A stretch of 17,492 bases of DNA from Deltaproteobacteria bacterium UBA6967 (GCA_002450295.1 DJYX01000043.1:1-17492), one strand, 5' to 3'; positions 7,800-14,503 are shown, numbered from the stretch's first letter. Program-made: numbers and translations. Notes: generated from the sequence alone by a model not told the origin.

Positions 7800-8477
7800 T
7801 CAAAAACTCCAGAATGGCCCTGTCATTCCTAATTCAGCAAACATTGCCTGTGTTGAGTCACCCGAGCGTCTTTCCCAATGTTTTTCTGCTCGCCCAGAGT
7901 ACCACTGAATCGCCAATTGATGGCAGGTTTGAAGAGAAATCATTGCTCCATGATTCTGATCTGTTCTCTTCAACCAATTCTGCAAATGTGCTTTCGAACT
8001 GAAAGCGAGGATGGTAGCTCAGGTGAAACCAATTTTTTCCCAGAACTGTCTTGCAGGAACAACAAAATGCACAACCCATTCGGAGGTAATTGGCTGGTTT
8101 TTACCAATCAAAAAATCCAAATGATCATTACACTCTCCACACCCGCACGGAGTGTGACCTTCGGTATTTTTGCCCAGGATGGCAGCAATACCGAAGACAT
8201 CCCAAATTCAATTGCCGTAATATTTTTTCCCGTCTATTTTGGCCGTGTAGTTGGTAGGCAAAGCAGAAAATGGATGAGCCATCCAGATCGAGTGGCTACC
8301 AGGAGCCAGTGCAATATCATGTGTAGCCGCAAGCCGCTCGAAAGCGCTTTCTATTTTATTAATCGGCAGTTGAAATCGTTTTGCAGTTTCTTCTGTCGTC
8401 GGTGGTCTCAATGCACTTATGAAGGTTTGATATATGAAGTGCCTCACCTCAGTATCAAGCGTAGATTCTTCAGCCAT
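7800..8477 (-). CDS. merB: MerB-type organomercurial lyase homologue with two in-frame UGA (predicted selenocysteines 90 and 153)
   Basis: One frame runs 225 codons from the ATG at 8477 (GGAG 9 nt upstream) to TGA at 7802-7800, interrupted only by TGA at 8210-8208 (codon 90) and 8021-8019 (codon 153). The frame resembles the alkylmercury lyase family throughout: a winged-helix N-terminus (DTEVRHFIYQTF...RPPTTEETA), IWMAHPFSALPT, YYGN-U-IWD, TPCGCGEC, EWVVHFVVPARQF, GFT-U-ATILAF and the C-terminal FAELGMTGPFW. From recalled MerB R831b, Cys96-x-x-Asp99 equals U90-x-x-D93, Cys117 equals C111 (ungapped), and Cys159 (or its neighbour Cys160) equals U153; the 63-residue spacing is the same as Cys96 to Cys159. 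MerB cleaves carbon-mercury bonds with Cys96, Cys159 and Asp99. Both catalytic thiols would therefore be selenols. C111-x-C113-x-x-C116 adds nearby thiols. No other mer gene is adjacent. Selenoprotein status is inferred; mercury substrate is by family only. Confidence 0.88.
7990..8006 (-). promoter_or_regulatory. candidate bacterial SECIS element for UGA codon 153
   Basis: On the minus strand a 6-bp perfect stem, GCTTTC paired with GAAAGC, closes a 5-nt loop AGTTC. The loop starts 18 nt after the TGA at 8019 and has G at its second position followed by U, as in the E. coli fdhF element (loop AGGUCU about 17 nt after UGA). Spacing and loop agree with known bacterial SECIS rules. SelB binding is inferred. 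Confidence 0.6.
8159..8196 (-). promoter_or_regulatory. candidate SECIS hairpin for UGA codon 90
   Basis: A perfect 10-bp stem (CTTCGGTATT with AATACCGAAG) starts 11 nt after the TGA at 8208. It continues across a 2x2 internal loop into TGCC/GGCA with apical loop ATCCTG, 27 nt after the TGA. The stem is remarkable inside a coding region, but the loop lacks the usual early G. An alternative fold pairs GGGATG (8203-8198) with CATCCT (8181-8176) and exposes GGT 16 nt after the TGA, closer to the canonical pattern. Confidence 0.5.
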
Positions 8478-8616
8478 GGTTCTACTCCAAAATTCTCAGG
8501 TTACATGTTTCCTGATTTGAAAAGGACATTCTAACGTGAATTCTCAGTATAGAGACGCGATGAAGGTGGTTTTTATTTGGTGAATGCATGAACTTGACTG
8601 AGCACACATATTTTCC

Positions 8617-8787
8617 ATGAAATCTTGTGATCAGTGTCTCAAAGAAATGAACACCCTGTTTCGAGTGCGTGTTTCCACAAGCAAGGAGTGGGTCTTTGTC
8701 TGTAGAGGATGCCTGGAAGTTGTACGGCCAAATAATCCAAACTATCAATATGGAGGAACGTGGAAGAACCGAAAAAATAAAAAATGA
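8617..8787 (+). CDS. small four-cysteine zinc-ribbon protein
   Basis: A 56-residue basic protein with two CxxC knuckles: C4-x-x-C7 and C29-x-x-C32, separated by 21 residues rich in beta-type residues (FRVRVSTSKEWVFVC). This is the layout of a one-zinc ribbon. The C-terminus NYQYGGTWKNRKNKK is Gly/Lys-rich with a QYGGTWK block that looks conserved and could contact nucleic acid. No clear ribosome site precedes the ATG, so the start rests on the cysteine knuckle lying immediately after it. It stands alone and converges with the DUF4174 gene. No function is recognised. The regular knuckles and the low-complexity tail make a chance ORF unlikely. Confidence 0.72.
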   Translation: MKSCDQCLKEMNTLFRVRVSTSKEWVFVCRGCLEVVRPNNPNYQYGGTWKNRKNKK

Positions 8788-8826
8788 AGACTCACTGAAC
8801 CCAAGATTACTGAATGTAGGGCTGCT

Positions 8827-9237
8827 TCAACACTGATCATCTCTCATTTCGCTTCTTCTCATTGGCATCGTATCGATCAGGGAGAAAATATCTTCTAAAG
8901 AGGCAGTACTCGATCTTAACTTTACCCCACCATCTTTGCCCAATAGCAGTAACTGAAATCCTGAGCTTGATACCGCAAATTGTTGGCTCATCTCGTCAAA
9001 GTCCTCTGACCCTTGAAGCAGATCTATGTGCACAAGATTTCTGTCTATAAATGCACAGGCTTTCTCTTCCATTTGCTTTTGAAGTGCAAGACGCTCCGGT
9101 TCCTTCACCGATGCAGAGAATGTAATGATCACACGGTTTTTCCAAAGATGGTCTTTCAGTGGAGTGGCTTGAAGCGACATGGTAATCACAAGATTGGTGA
9201 GCGTGAGGAGCAAAGCAATCGCTAGACGATGAGACAT
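8827..9237 (-). CDS. DUF4174 domain-containing exported protein
   Basis: A 136-residue protein with an N-terminal signal peptide (RLAIALLLTLTNLVITMSLQA, about residues 4-25) followed by a DUF4174 domain. The hallmarks are the opening DHLWKNRVIITFSAS, a central helix with EKACAFIDRNLVHIDLL, and the strongly conserved end LLLLGKDGGVKLRSSTASLEDIFSLIDTMPMRRSEMRD. The domain looks like a degenerate thioredoxin-type fold without a CxxC, and its function is unknown. The ATG at 9237 is used; a GTG directly before it gives the same protein plus one residue. Ribosome site is weak. The acidic small ORF starts 45 bp upstream of this gene, so the pair is probably one transcript. Confidence 0.9.
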   Translation of the reverse strand: MSHRLAIALLLTLTNLVITMSLQATPLKDHLWKNRVIITFSASVKEPERLALQKQMEEKACAFIDRNLVHIDLLQGSEDFDEMSQQFAVSSSGFQLLLLGKDGGVKLRSSTASLEDIFSLIDTMPMRRSEMRDDQC

Positions 9238-9282
9238 CACCAGTCCAATCTCAATCAGGCATCATCTGTAGAAATCTTGTTC

Positions 9283-9438
9283 TCAACACAGAATCTCCGA
9301 GCCAGAGCCGTTGAGAATTTCATCAGCCTGCAAATCCCACAGTTCGTACTCGTCCAACTCCTCCAGTTCATCTAGTTCCAACGCTTTCTGACGCTGCTGA
9401 TCTTTCTCAAGAATCTCATCAATGCAGATCACACTCAT
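9283..9438 (-). CDS. small acidic protein, unknown function
   Basis: A 51-residue protein with about one third Asp/Glu, mostly one predicted helix (EILEKDQQRQKALELDELEELDEYELWDLQADEI; residues 8-41), and a final Cys. It has the best ribosome site in this segment: GAGGA followed by 3 nt and then ATG at 9438. Translation stops at TGA 9283-9285, 45 bp before the DUF4174 gene on the same strand, which suggests cotranscription. Shape and charge resemble small adaptor or inhibitor proteins, but no family is recognised. Confidence 0.65.
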   Translation of the reverse strand: MSVICIDEILEKDQQRQKALELDELEELDEYELWDLQADEILNGSGSEILC

Positions 9439-9583
9439 ATTTCCTCACTGTAAATGACTTCCACCCAAGTAATCACTTAAGAATCTTTCCGGATCAATTA
9501 CCGGCGATGCTGCTCTCGGTCAAGTAGAAGCATCTGTCTCTCTGATATTCTAACAAGATCACTCTGGCAAGCTGGAATCTATC

Positions 9584-9715
9584 TCACTGTGGATTTTCGA
9601 AAAAGATCAACAGAAACCCAAGGAACGCAATTGCTGCGGCCAGAGAACTATAAACAACGATTGCACTGACTATTTTGCGAATTTTCGGATTGATAAAGAC
9701 TGTCTCAGAAAACAT
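9584..9715 (-). CDS. tiny single-pass membrane protein
   Basis: A 43-residue protein: a short basic N-terminus (INPKIRKI) and one long hydrophobic segment (about residues 16-39, VSAIVVYSSLAAAIAFLGFLLIFF), ending ENPQ. By the positive-inside rule the N-terminus is cytoplasmic. The ATG at 9715 is preceded by AAGGA at 6 nt, which picks it over the longer frame starting near 9943, whose extra N-terminus has no protein-like pattern. Function is unknown. Another tiny membrane protein is encoded 490 bp away in the opposite direction. Confidence 0.6.
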   Translation of the reverse strand: MFSETVFINPKIRKIVSAIVVYSSLAAAIAFLGFLLIFFENPQ

Positions 9716-10205
9716 GAATTTTCCTTGGATATAGAATTGGTCAATTAATGGGTAAAAACTTGATTTACAATTATGAGTGACAGCTGAGCTGAAAAACAAA
9801 CAATTCTTTTCCAAATATTTTCTTCCGTTCGTCCACAAGCTCGATAACATTCGACCAAGGAAATCATTTCTCCAGGTTCGCAAAGCCAAATTATTCACTA
9901 TCTGCAAAGCAACAGAAGGCAAAAACAACTGCTGTAGCCACACATCGAAAGAGCTACCGATGGAATGCTAGCTGGTTGGCAAACCTACTGATCCATCGTT
10001 TCCTGAGAAAATCATTATCAACGCCTGCATTTCTCACTAATTTTCTCACACAATCTCTTTTCTTTTGTTCTTAAAATTAAATAATAAATAATTTCAGTAT
10101 TTTAATTTTATATACTACGTGGCAAAGAGCTTGAAAAAGGTTGTTCCTGCCAACTATTGTCCTCAATCAGCAGATTATCAATACAGCAATCAACTGGAGA
10201 ATTTC
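9716..10205. other. 490-bp divergent intergenic region
   Basis: AT-rich region between two divergently encoded tiny membrane proteins. The right end (about 10060-10118) is almost purely A/T with a TATACT at 10111-10116 that could be a -10 box for the plus-strand gene. A 64-codon GTG-started frame at 9777-9971 has no ribosome site or protein-like pattern and is not called. Confidence 0.45.
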
Positions 10206-10364
10206 ATGAAAAATCCCCACAAGGGTGTGCACAAATCATATGGCGTTCATTGGACAGACATTTTGGAATTGAATGACGCTGAGGAAATGGCAAAACGATC
10301 TGCCATCTTGGTCGGCTTGATCTGTTTTGGATTCATGGGCGCTGCTAGCTGGATGTTATTCTAA
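10206..10364 (+). CDS. tiny single-pass membrane protein
   Basis: A 52-residue protein with a charged N-terminal half (MKNPHKGVHKSYGVHWTDILELNDAEEMAKR, shown here only as a description of residues 1-31) and one C-terminal transmembrane helix (about residues 33-51, AILVGLICFGFMGAASWML). The ATG at 10206 is preceded by TGGAGA at 6 nt. A GTG at 10119 would add 29 residues but has no ribosome site and sits beside a possible -10 box, so the short form is preferred. No family is recognised. It could be a small subunit or assembly factor of a membrane complex, but nothing in the sequence proves this. Confidence 0.6.
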   Translation: MKNPHKGVHKSYGVHWTDILELNDAEEMAKRSAILVGLICFGFMGAASWMLF

Positions 10365-10535
10365 CTCGAAATGTCCTAGTTGCTGAGCAAGTTGTGGGCT
10401 GTGAGAGCGAACTTCTAGTTGCTTTTACTCCACAACAAAAAATGCACTAAGATTATAACTGGCTTTCATTTAACCCCTATGAAAATTTTTCAACAATAAT
10501 TGCCACTTCAAATTCAATAGTAAAAAAGAAAGAAA

Positions 10536-11045
10536 ATGTCATATTTTAACGGAAATAATAAAACTCTATTTCATTCAACTTTAGTCTTCGTCATTCTACT
10601 GATGACATGTGCCTCACCGCTGATGCTACAAGCTGCGGGTGGTTCAGATGATGACTTTACATCACAAAAATCAAGAGATTATCAGCGAGCTGTCAGCTAT
10701 ATAAAGAAATTTGACTACAGTGCAGCTATTCCACTATTGAGGAAAGAATTAGAAAAAAATCCAGGAAACGCGAATGCTCATAATTATATGGGTTACGTGT
10801 TGCGCAAAATGAATGACCTGAAAAATTCTGCAATTCACTATGAAAAAGCACTTGATATCAATCCCAAACACTTGGAGGCTCTGGAATATCAAGGAGAACT
10901 CTTCCTGACAGTAGGCAATCTAGACCTCGCGAAGGCTAATTTAGAGAAATTAGATAAATTATGTTGGCTGGGCTGTGATGAATATGACGATCTAAAAGCC
11001 TCTATTGAGGCTTATCAGCAAGGAAGAAAAGTCAGTAGATATTGA
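10536..11045 (+). CDS. exported TPR-repeat protein
   Basis: A 169-residue periplasmic protein with a signal peptide (hydrophobic core about residues 15-33, then AAGGSDD). It contains about three tetratricopeptide units: residues 47-77 (RAVSYIKKFDYSAAIPLLRKELEKNPG), 79-112 (NAHNYMGYVLRKM...ALDINPK) and 113-140 (HLEALEYQGELFL...LEKLDK). The last unit runs into KLCWLGCDEYDDL, whose C143/C147 pair and following DEYDDL helix recur in a family of small exported TPR proteins (from memory). The ATG at 10536 follows an A/G-rich stretch but no strong ribosome site. TPRs bind partner proteins; the partner is unknown. Codons are AT-rich compared with genes after 11.7 kb. Confidence 0.88.
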   Translation: MSYFNGNNKTLFHSTLVFVILLMTCASPLMLQAAGGSDDDFTSQKSRDYQRAVSYIKKFDYSAAIPLLRKELEKNPGNANAHNYMGYVLRKMNDLKNSAIHYEKALDINPKHLEALEYQGELFLTVGNLDLAKANLEKLDKLCWLGCDEYDDLKASIEAYQQGRKVSRY

Positions 11046-11109
11046 TGGAAGGATAGATTTACATCGAACATTTTTACTAAAATTTTTAGATCATAAATAT
11101 AAACCTGAA

Positions 11110-11229
11110 ATGAAGATCAAAACATTCATAGTATTCACAATATTCTCATTTTTACTAGTTGGATGTCCTGGTAAAAATGTTCCACCAAAAAATAATCAAT
11201 CTGAGTACTCTAAAAAATCTATGTACTGA
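11110..11229 (+). CDS. tiny lipoprotein
   Basis: A 39-residue protein: basic start MKIK, hydrophobic stretch TFIVFTIFSFLL, and lipobox LVGC (Cys19) followed by a 20-residue polar tail (PGKNVPPKNNQSEYSKKSMY). This fits a lipoprotein signal with an extremely short mature chain, and it does not match the LptM-type tail (CGxKGPLY). The ribosome site is weak. It is 64 bp downstream of the TPR gene on the same strand and may be cotranscribed. Confidence 0.55.
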   Translation: MKIKTFIVFTIFSFLLVGCPGKNVPPKNNQSEYSKKSMY

Positions 11230-11316
11230 AATTTCTTTACAGTTGAGCTATGAACTGCATTACTGGTGAGGTTACGATTGTAACCAATCCACACTCAATC
11301 ATCTATGGAGTAGATT

Positions 11317-11646
11317 ATGTCATCAAACACCCCCGATAACTCTCGAAGACGCTTGCTAAAAATGGCAGCCACAGGAGCTCTGCTAGCACCCTTCGCAAAA
11401 TTTACCAGCCAGGCAGCATACGCCGGTGGTCACGAGAAGAAGTTGGAGTTAGACAATCCACAAGCCAAGGCCCTTCAATACGTTCACGTTGCCACTGAAT
11501 CAACAAGTCCTCTCTACAAGGATGGATCCATCTGCGGCAATTGTATTCAGTGGAAGGGAGGAGATGCTGAGTGGGGCCAATGCGTTCTTTTCGCTGGCGT
11601 TGTTGTAGCGAATGCCGGGTGGTGCTCAGCATGGGCAAAAGGATGA
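11317..11646 (+). CDS. high-potential iron-sulfur protein (HiPIP), Tat-exported
   Basis: Periplasmic one-electron carrier holding a [4Fe-4S] cluster that cycles between +2 and +3. The 109 residues start with a twin-arginine signal (SRRRLLKMAATGALLAPF, residues 9-26). The mature part has the HiPIP cysteine order C73-x-x-C76, C89 and C103 in SICGNCIQWKGG, WGQCVLF and GWCSAW. The ATG at 11317 has GGAG 6 nt upstream. HiPIPs pass electrons from the bc1 complex to terminal oxidases or reaction centres (family knowledge). No such complex is in the window, though a cytochrome c gene is present at the left edge. It appears to be monocistronic. Confidence 0.95.
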   Translation: MSSNTPDNSRRRLLKMAATGALLAPFAKFTSQAAYAGGHEKKLELDNPQAKALQYVHVATESTSPLYKDGSICGNCIQWKGGDAEWGQCVLFAGVVVANAGWCSAWAKG

Positions 11647-11691
11647 TCTCATTCGGCTAGTGCTGCTTCGTCGAAAGATTCCTAAAATTTT

Positions 11692-12312
11692 TCAAATCGC
11701 AGGGCAGACAACCATGCCCTGCAGCCTCGCTGGGACAACCGCCTCACAAGCTTCCAAATTCCCACCAATTATTCCCAGATAGCCCAGAACCAGTAACAAA
11801 TTCCAGATCACTAACAGTAGCAAGACTCGGCGGAGACGTCCACCAATCGACAAGGCTTTCCGCTGCCGATTGAAGAGCAGTCGCCCACTGAGCAGAATCG
11901 GAAAGAGCTGCGCAGCAGCCCACGCAAGCCAAGGATTCCAGACCAGCACAGGTTCCTCAGTTCCCAGAACACACCAGTCCTTGGACTTGGTTCCGCCAGC
12001 ATAAGCCACGGCATGCCCCTCTTCCAGCAGCAGCTGTGAAAGATCACGACCATCAACCTTGACCTTGGCAACTACCCGAAAATACTTGTCTCGTTTCACA
12101 TCCACGAGATCAATCTGTTGGGCCTGTTCGAGCAGTTCCCGTACACGATCCCGGGCTTGCAACGCCATTCGCTCTTCCTGAGCGCACTTGCCCCGAATCT
12201 CCGGAGCATCAATGCCTGCCACCCGAATGCCAAGCTCCTCACCAAAAACAGATGGTAGGTTCTTCAAATTCACGGTGAGTGTATCGGCATCGTAGGCACG
12301 GACATACTGCAC
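11692..12312 (-). CDS. staphylococcal nuclease-like (thermonuclease) protein with C-terminal membrane segment
   Basis: SNase-fold nuclease (OB fold). With the GTG at 12312 as start, 206 residues: Asp8/Asp10 in YDADTLTV, Arg30 and Asp35/Glu38 in IRVAGIDAPE, and Arg79 in YFRVVAKV match the metal and catalytic residues (Asp21, Arg35, Asp40/Glu43, Arg87 of the S. aureus enzyme). LLLEEGHAVAY closes the domain. A basic stretch and a transmembrane segment (about 163-183) follow. GGAGGA lies 10 nt before the GTG. However, the same frame continues upstream to the TAG of the preceding gene and encodes a signal-peptide-like segment, QLLSLCLLLLTIQVQA-ED, with no ATG, GTG or TTG. The true start may be a CTG near 12372, so the annotated N-terminus is uncertain. 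Confidence 0.82.
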   Translation of the reverse strand: MQYVRAYDADTLTVNLKNLPSVFGEELGIRVAGIDAPEIRGKCAQEERMALQARDRVRELLEQAQQIDLVDVKRDKYFRVVAKVKVDGRDLSQLLLEEGHAVAYAGGTKSKDWCVLGTEEPVLVWNPWLAWAAAQLFPILLSGRLLFNRQRKALSIGGRLRRVLLLLVIWNLLLVLGYLGIIGGNLEACEAVVPARLQGMVVCPAI

Positions 12313-12396
12313 ACCTACAAAGTCCTCCGCCTGTACTTGAATGGTTAATAGTAACAGGCAGAGTGACAGCAGCTGGAAATGATGGGAGAAGGGGGG

Positions 12397-12702
12397 CTAG
12401 CGTAACGAGCGGAGTGGATCAACCGAAAGCCTTGGAAACTCTGTGCGCTCAAACTCACGGCGGTCGGCTTTTCGACGATCATTGGCTACAGGAATGCTTT
12501 GAACCCGGCGATCCGTAGGCTGGCGGCGGTCGGCAATCGTTCCACGTCGATCACCCCTACGGCGATCCTCCTTGATGCCTACCTCAGAGAGGTCCACATG
12601 AATCTTGCGACGCTCCACACGGGTTCGACGTTCCGGTAAATCAGCTTCAATGATTCCACCAAGGGTTAGATGAATCGAATCACCTGTCTTTGTCTTTTTC
12701 AT
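12397..12702 (-). CDS. arginine-rich DRR-repeat protein
   Basis: A 101-residue protein of unknown function. Its middle carries the triplet DRR six times (residues 46, 51, 58, 64, 75 and 80), plus ERR/RR pairs at 25 and 31, in a DRRxxDRR spacing. The N-terminus (KTKTGDSIHLTLGGIIEADLP) and C-terminus (FPRLSVDPLRSL) are not repetitive. High positive charge with evenly spaced aspartates suggests a disordered segment that binds nucleic acid, membrane lipid or an acidic partner. The ATG at 12702 has only GAGA upstream. It ends with TAG at 12399-12397, and the nuclease frame follows in the same frame right after that stop. Confidence 0.7.
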   Translation of the reverse strand: MKKTKTGDSIHLTLGGIIEADLPERRTRVERRKIHVDLSEVGIKEDRRRGDRRGTIADRRQPTDRRVQSIPVANDRRKADRREFERTEFPRLSVDPLRSLR

Positions 12703-13267
12703 AGATTTCTCGGCTCGCTCATCGACTCTGAAAGGACTGTTTTCGTGAAACCGTTGGTCACATCAGGGAGGCCCATCAATGATCCTCAGTCTTTCAAGTC
12801 GGTATGTTGATTCTGCTCTCAAGGTTTAGGATCAACTCCTAAGATCAGAAGTTTTCCACTTTAATAGCGAGATATACTCCAAAGGAAATCCATTGCCAAT
12901 TCTTTCTTACCAAAGCAACTTTTTTGTAATAGTTCTAAACTAACAAATATAGAACAAGACAAGCCCAGCAGCAGAATGTTCAATCCTGAACAAAGGCAGT
13001 ACGAAGACAAGTCATCCACCCCTCGAAAACTCGTATTCTTTATCTAAGCAGCACTCCATCTTCTTACCCTCTCAATGATTGCGTGACGAGTCTTCAGAAA
13101 ACCGATAATCTTGGCACAGTTCAATCAGATAATTTGCTGATCTCAGGCAACACCCACCACTAGTTTCCTGCCAATTATCCTGATCTCAGAGTTGGAACCC
13201 TGTTCCGTTATTTTCCATTCACTCCAAGCTCCTTTTCTTCAGAAGGAGTCGACTCACGCAGGCCCCT
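12703..13267. other. 565-bp divergent intergenic region
   Basis: No gene recognised on either strand between the DRR protein (minus) and the MFS transporter (plus). The only structure noted is a 10-bp direct repeat CTGATCTCAG at 13137-13146 and 13180-13189. The copies are 43 bp apart (about four helical turns) and lie 79-131 bp upstream of the transporter start, a spacing that could suit a regulator. Confidence 0.4.
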
Positions 13268-14491
13268 ATGAACACCGTTGCTATTCCTTCACAAACGTAT
13301 CGCTGGGTCATGCTCTTTGGAGTTTGGTTGATTTATTTCTGTTTTGGGCTGACGGTTTCGGCGCTTGCTCCATTGGTGCGCCCTATCACAGAAGACCTCT
13401 CGATGAGTTATGCGGCAATGGGGAGTGTACTCGGAGCTTGGCAACTCATTTACATTGGCACTGCTCTACCGTGTGGTGCGCTGATTGATCGCTTTGGTCT
13501 GCGGCGCTCACTACTGATGGCTTCACTACTAATGGGGGCCTCTGCGCTGTTACGTTCACAGGCTGAAGACTATACGATGCTGCTGGTCGCAGTAGCCCTG
13601 TTTGGCTTAGGGGGTCCACTGATCTCAATTGGTGCTCCAAAGCTGATCAGCCTCTGGTTTGAGGGCCCACAAAAAGGACTGGCGATGGGTCTGTATGTAA
13701 CAGGACCGGCATTGGGTTCCATTGCTGCCCTCTCGCTAACGAACTCCGTTGCCATGCCCTTCTTCGAGAACCAATGGCGCAGCGTACTTTTCAGTTACGG
13801 AGTGCTCGTGCTGCTGTCTGGAGTTGTCTGGTGGGTGATTAATCTGGAACCGGGAAGTCGGCAACTGGAGCAGGACAGTCTAAGAGAAGCTCGACCAGCC
13901 CAGTGGGGTCTATTTCTGCAGTTAAGTCAAATTCGTGCTGTGCAGTATGTTTTACTGATCAGCATCGGCATTTTTCTTTATAACCACGGTCTGAGTAACT
14001 GGTTGCATGAGATCCTGATGACCCACGGTCTGAGTTCAGAGAAAGCCGGAATCTGGGCTTCCCTGCCCACAATGATTGGTGTACTGGGGGCGCTGCTGAT
14101 TCCTCGCAAGGCAACACCGCCCTATCGGGTTCGCATTCTGGCCACTTTGTTTCTAATGGCGGGTTCCGCCTCGCTTTGCCTTCAGTCTTCGACAGAGTGG
14201 ATCCTGCTGCTGGGGCTTATCCTCAAGGGCATCACACAGGGATCAATGATGACGATCCTGTTGCTGGTACTGATGGAAATCCCAGAGGTGGGTGCGAAGA
14301 ACTCTGGCTCAGCAGGAGGGATGTTCTTTGCCGCAGCAGAAATCGGTGGGGTCCTCGGTCCACTAGGGCTCGGAGTCTTGTCGGAGTGGACCGGGAACTT
14401 TCAGGGAGCGCTTGGAGGATTGACCTTCGTCTGTCTCGTAATGATTCTCCTGCTTAACCTGCTTCGGCGTTCCGATGAACGCGCTACTTGA
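13268..14491 (+). CDS. MFS transporter, CynX/NimT-like
   Basis: A 407-residue inner-membrane protein with about 12 hydrophobic helices and no signal peptide. The A-like motif GALIDRFGLRRSLL (about residues 72-85) between helices 2 and 3 is the major facilitator signature, and a long cytoplasmic loop (residues 195-222) separates the two halves. The general look (WLIYFCFGLTVSALAPLVRPITEDL, LGGPLISIGAPKLISLWF) resembles the CynX/NimT group of anion or drug exporters, but the substrate cannot be read. The ATG at 13268 is the only reasonable start, although the nearest purine-rich site (AGAAGGAG) is about 20 nt upstream, further than usual. It is a single gene converging with the binding-protein gene, with a 12-bp gap. 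Confidence 0.92.
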   Translation: MNTVAIPSQTYRWVMLFGVWLIYFCFGLTVSALAPLVRPITEDLSMSYAAMGSVLGAWQLIYIGTALPCGALIDRFGLRRSLLMASLLMGASALLRSQAEDYTMLLVAVALFGLGGPLISIGAPKLISLWFEGPQKGLAMGLYVTGPALGSIAALSLTNSVAMPFFENQWRSVLFSYGVLVLLSGVVWWVINLEPGSRQLEQDSLREARPAQWGLFLQLSQIRAVQYVLLISIGIFLYNHGLSNWLHEILMTHGLSSEKAGIWASLPTMIGVLGALLIPRKATPPYRVRILATLFLMAGSASLCLQSSTEWILLLGLILKGITQGSMMTILLLVLMEIPEVGAKNSGSAGGMFFAAAEIGGVLGPLGLGVLSEWTGNFQGALGGLTFVCLVMILLLNLLRRSDERAT

Positions 14492-14503
14492 CTCTATGAG
14501 GAA

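Noticed and set aside
7640..7802. The terminal TGA at 7802-7800 as a third selenocysteine codon, since the frame stays open for about 68 codons further.
   Set aside because: The family ends at about FAELGMTGPFW, which is reached just before this TGA. The extension has no family-like pattern, and an open stretch of that length is possible by chance.
7800..8210. A recoded genetic code in which TGA means Trp.
   Set aside because: Other genes in the window end in TGA and use TGG for Trp, and Trp is not expected at these two columns.
7800..8477. Reading the region as a decayed pseudogene or as two short separate genes (8208-8477 and about 7800-7985).
   Set aside because: There are no frameshifts and no TAA/TAG; the only stops are TGA at the two catalytic Cys columns, and sequence after each stop is still family-like.
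9777..9971. A 64-codon plus-strand ORF.
   Set aside because: GTG start without ribosome site, no hydrophobic or domain pattern, and it lies opposite the leader region of the tiny membrane protein.
11699..11722. Inverted repeat GCAGGGC/GCCCTGC as terminator of the nuclease gene.
   Set aside because: It lies inside the coding end of the gene, has a 10-nt loop, and is followed on the minus strand by a mixed A/T stretch and not a T-run.
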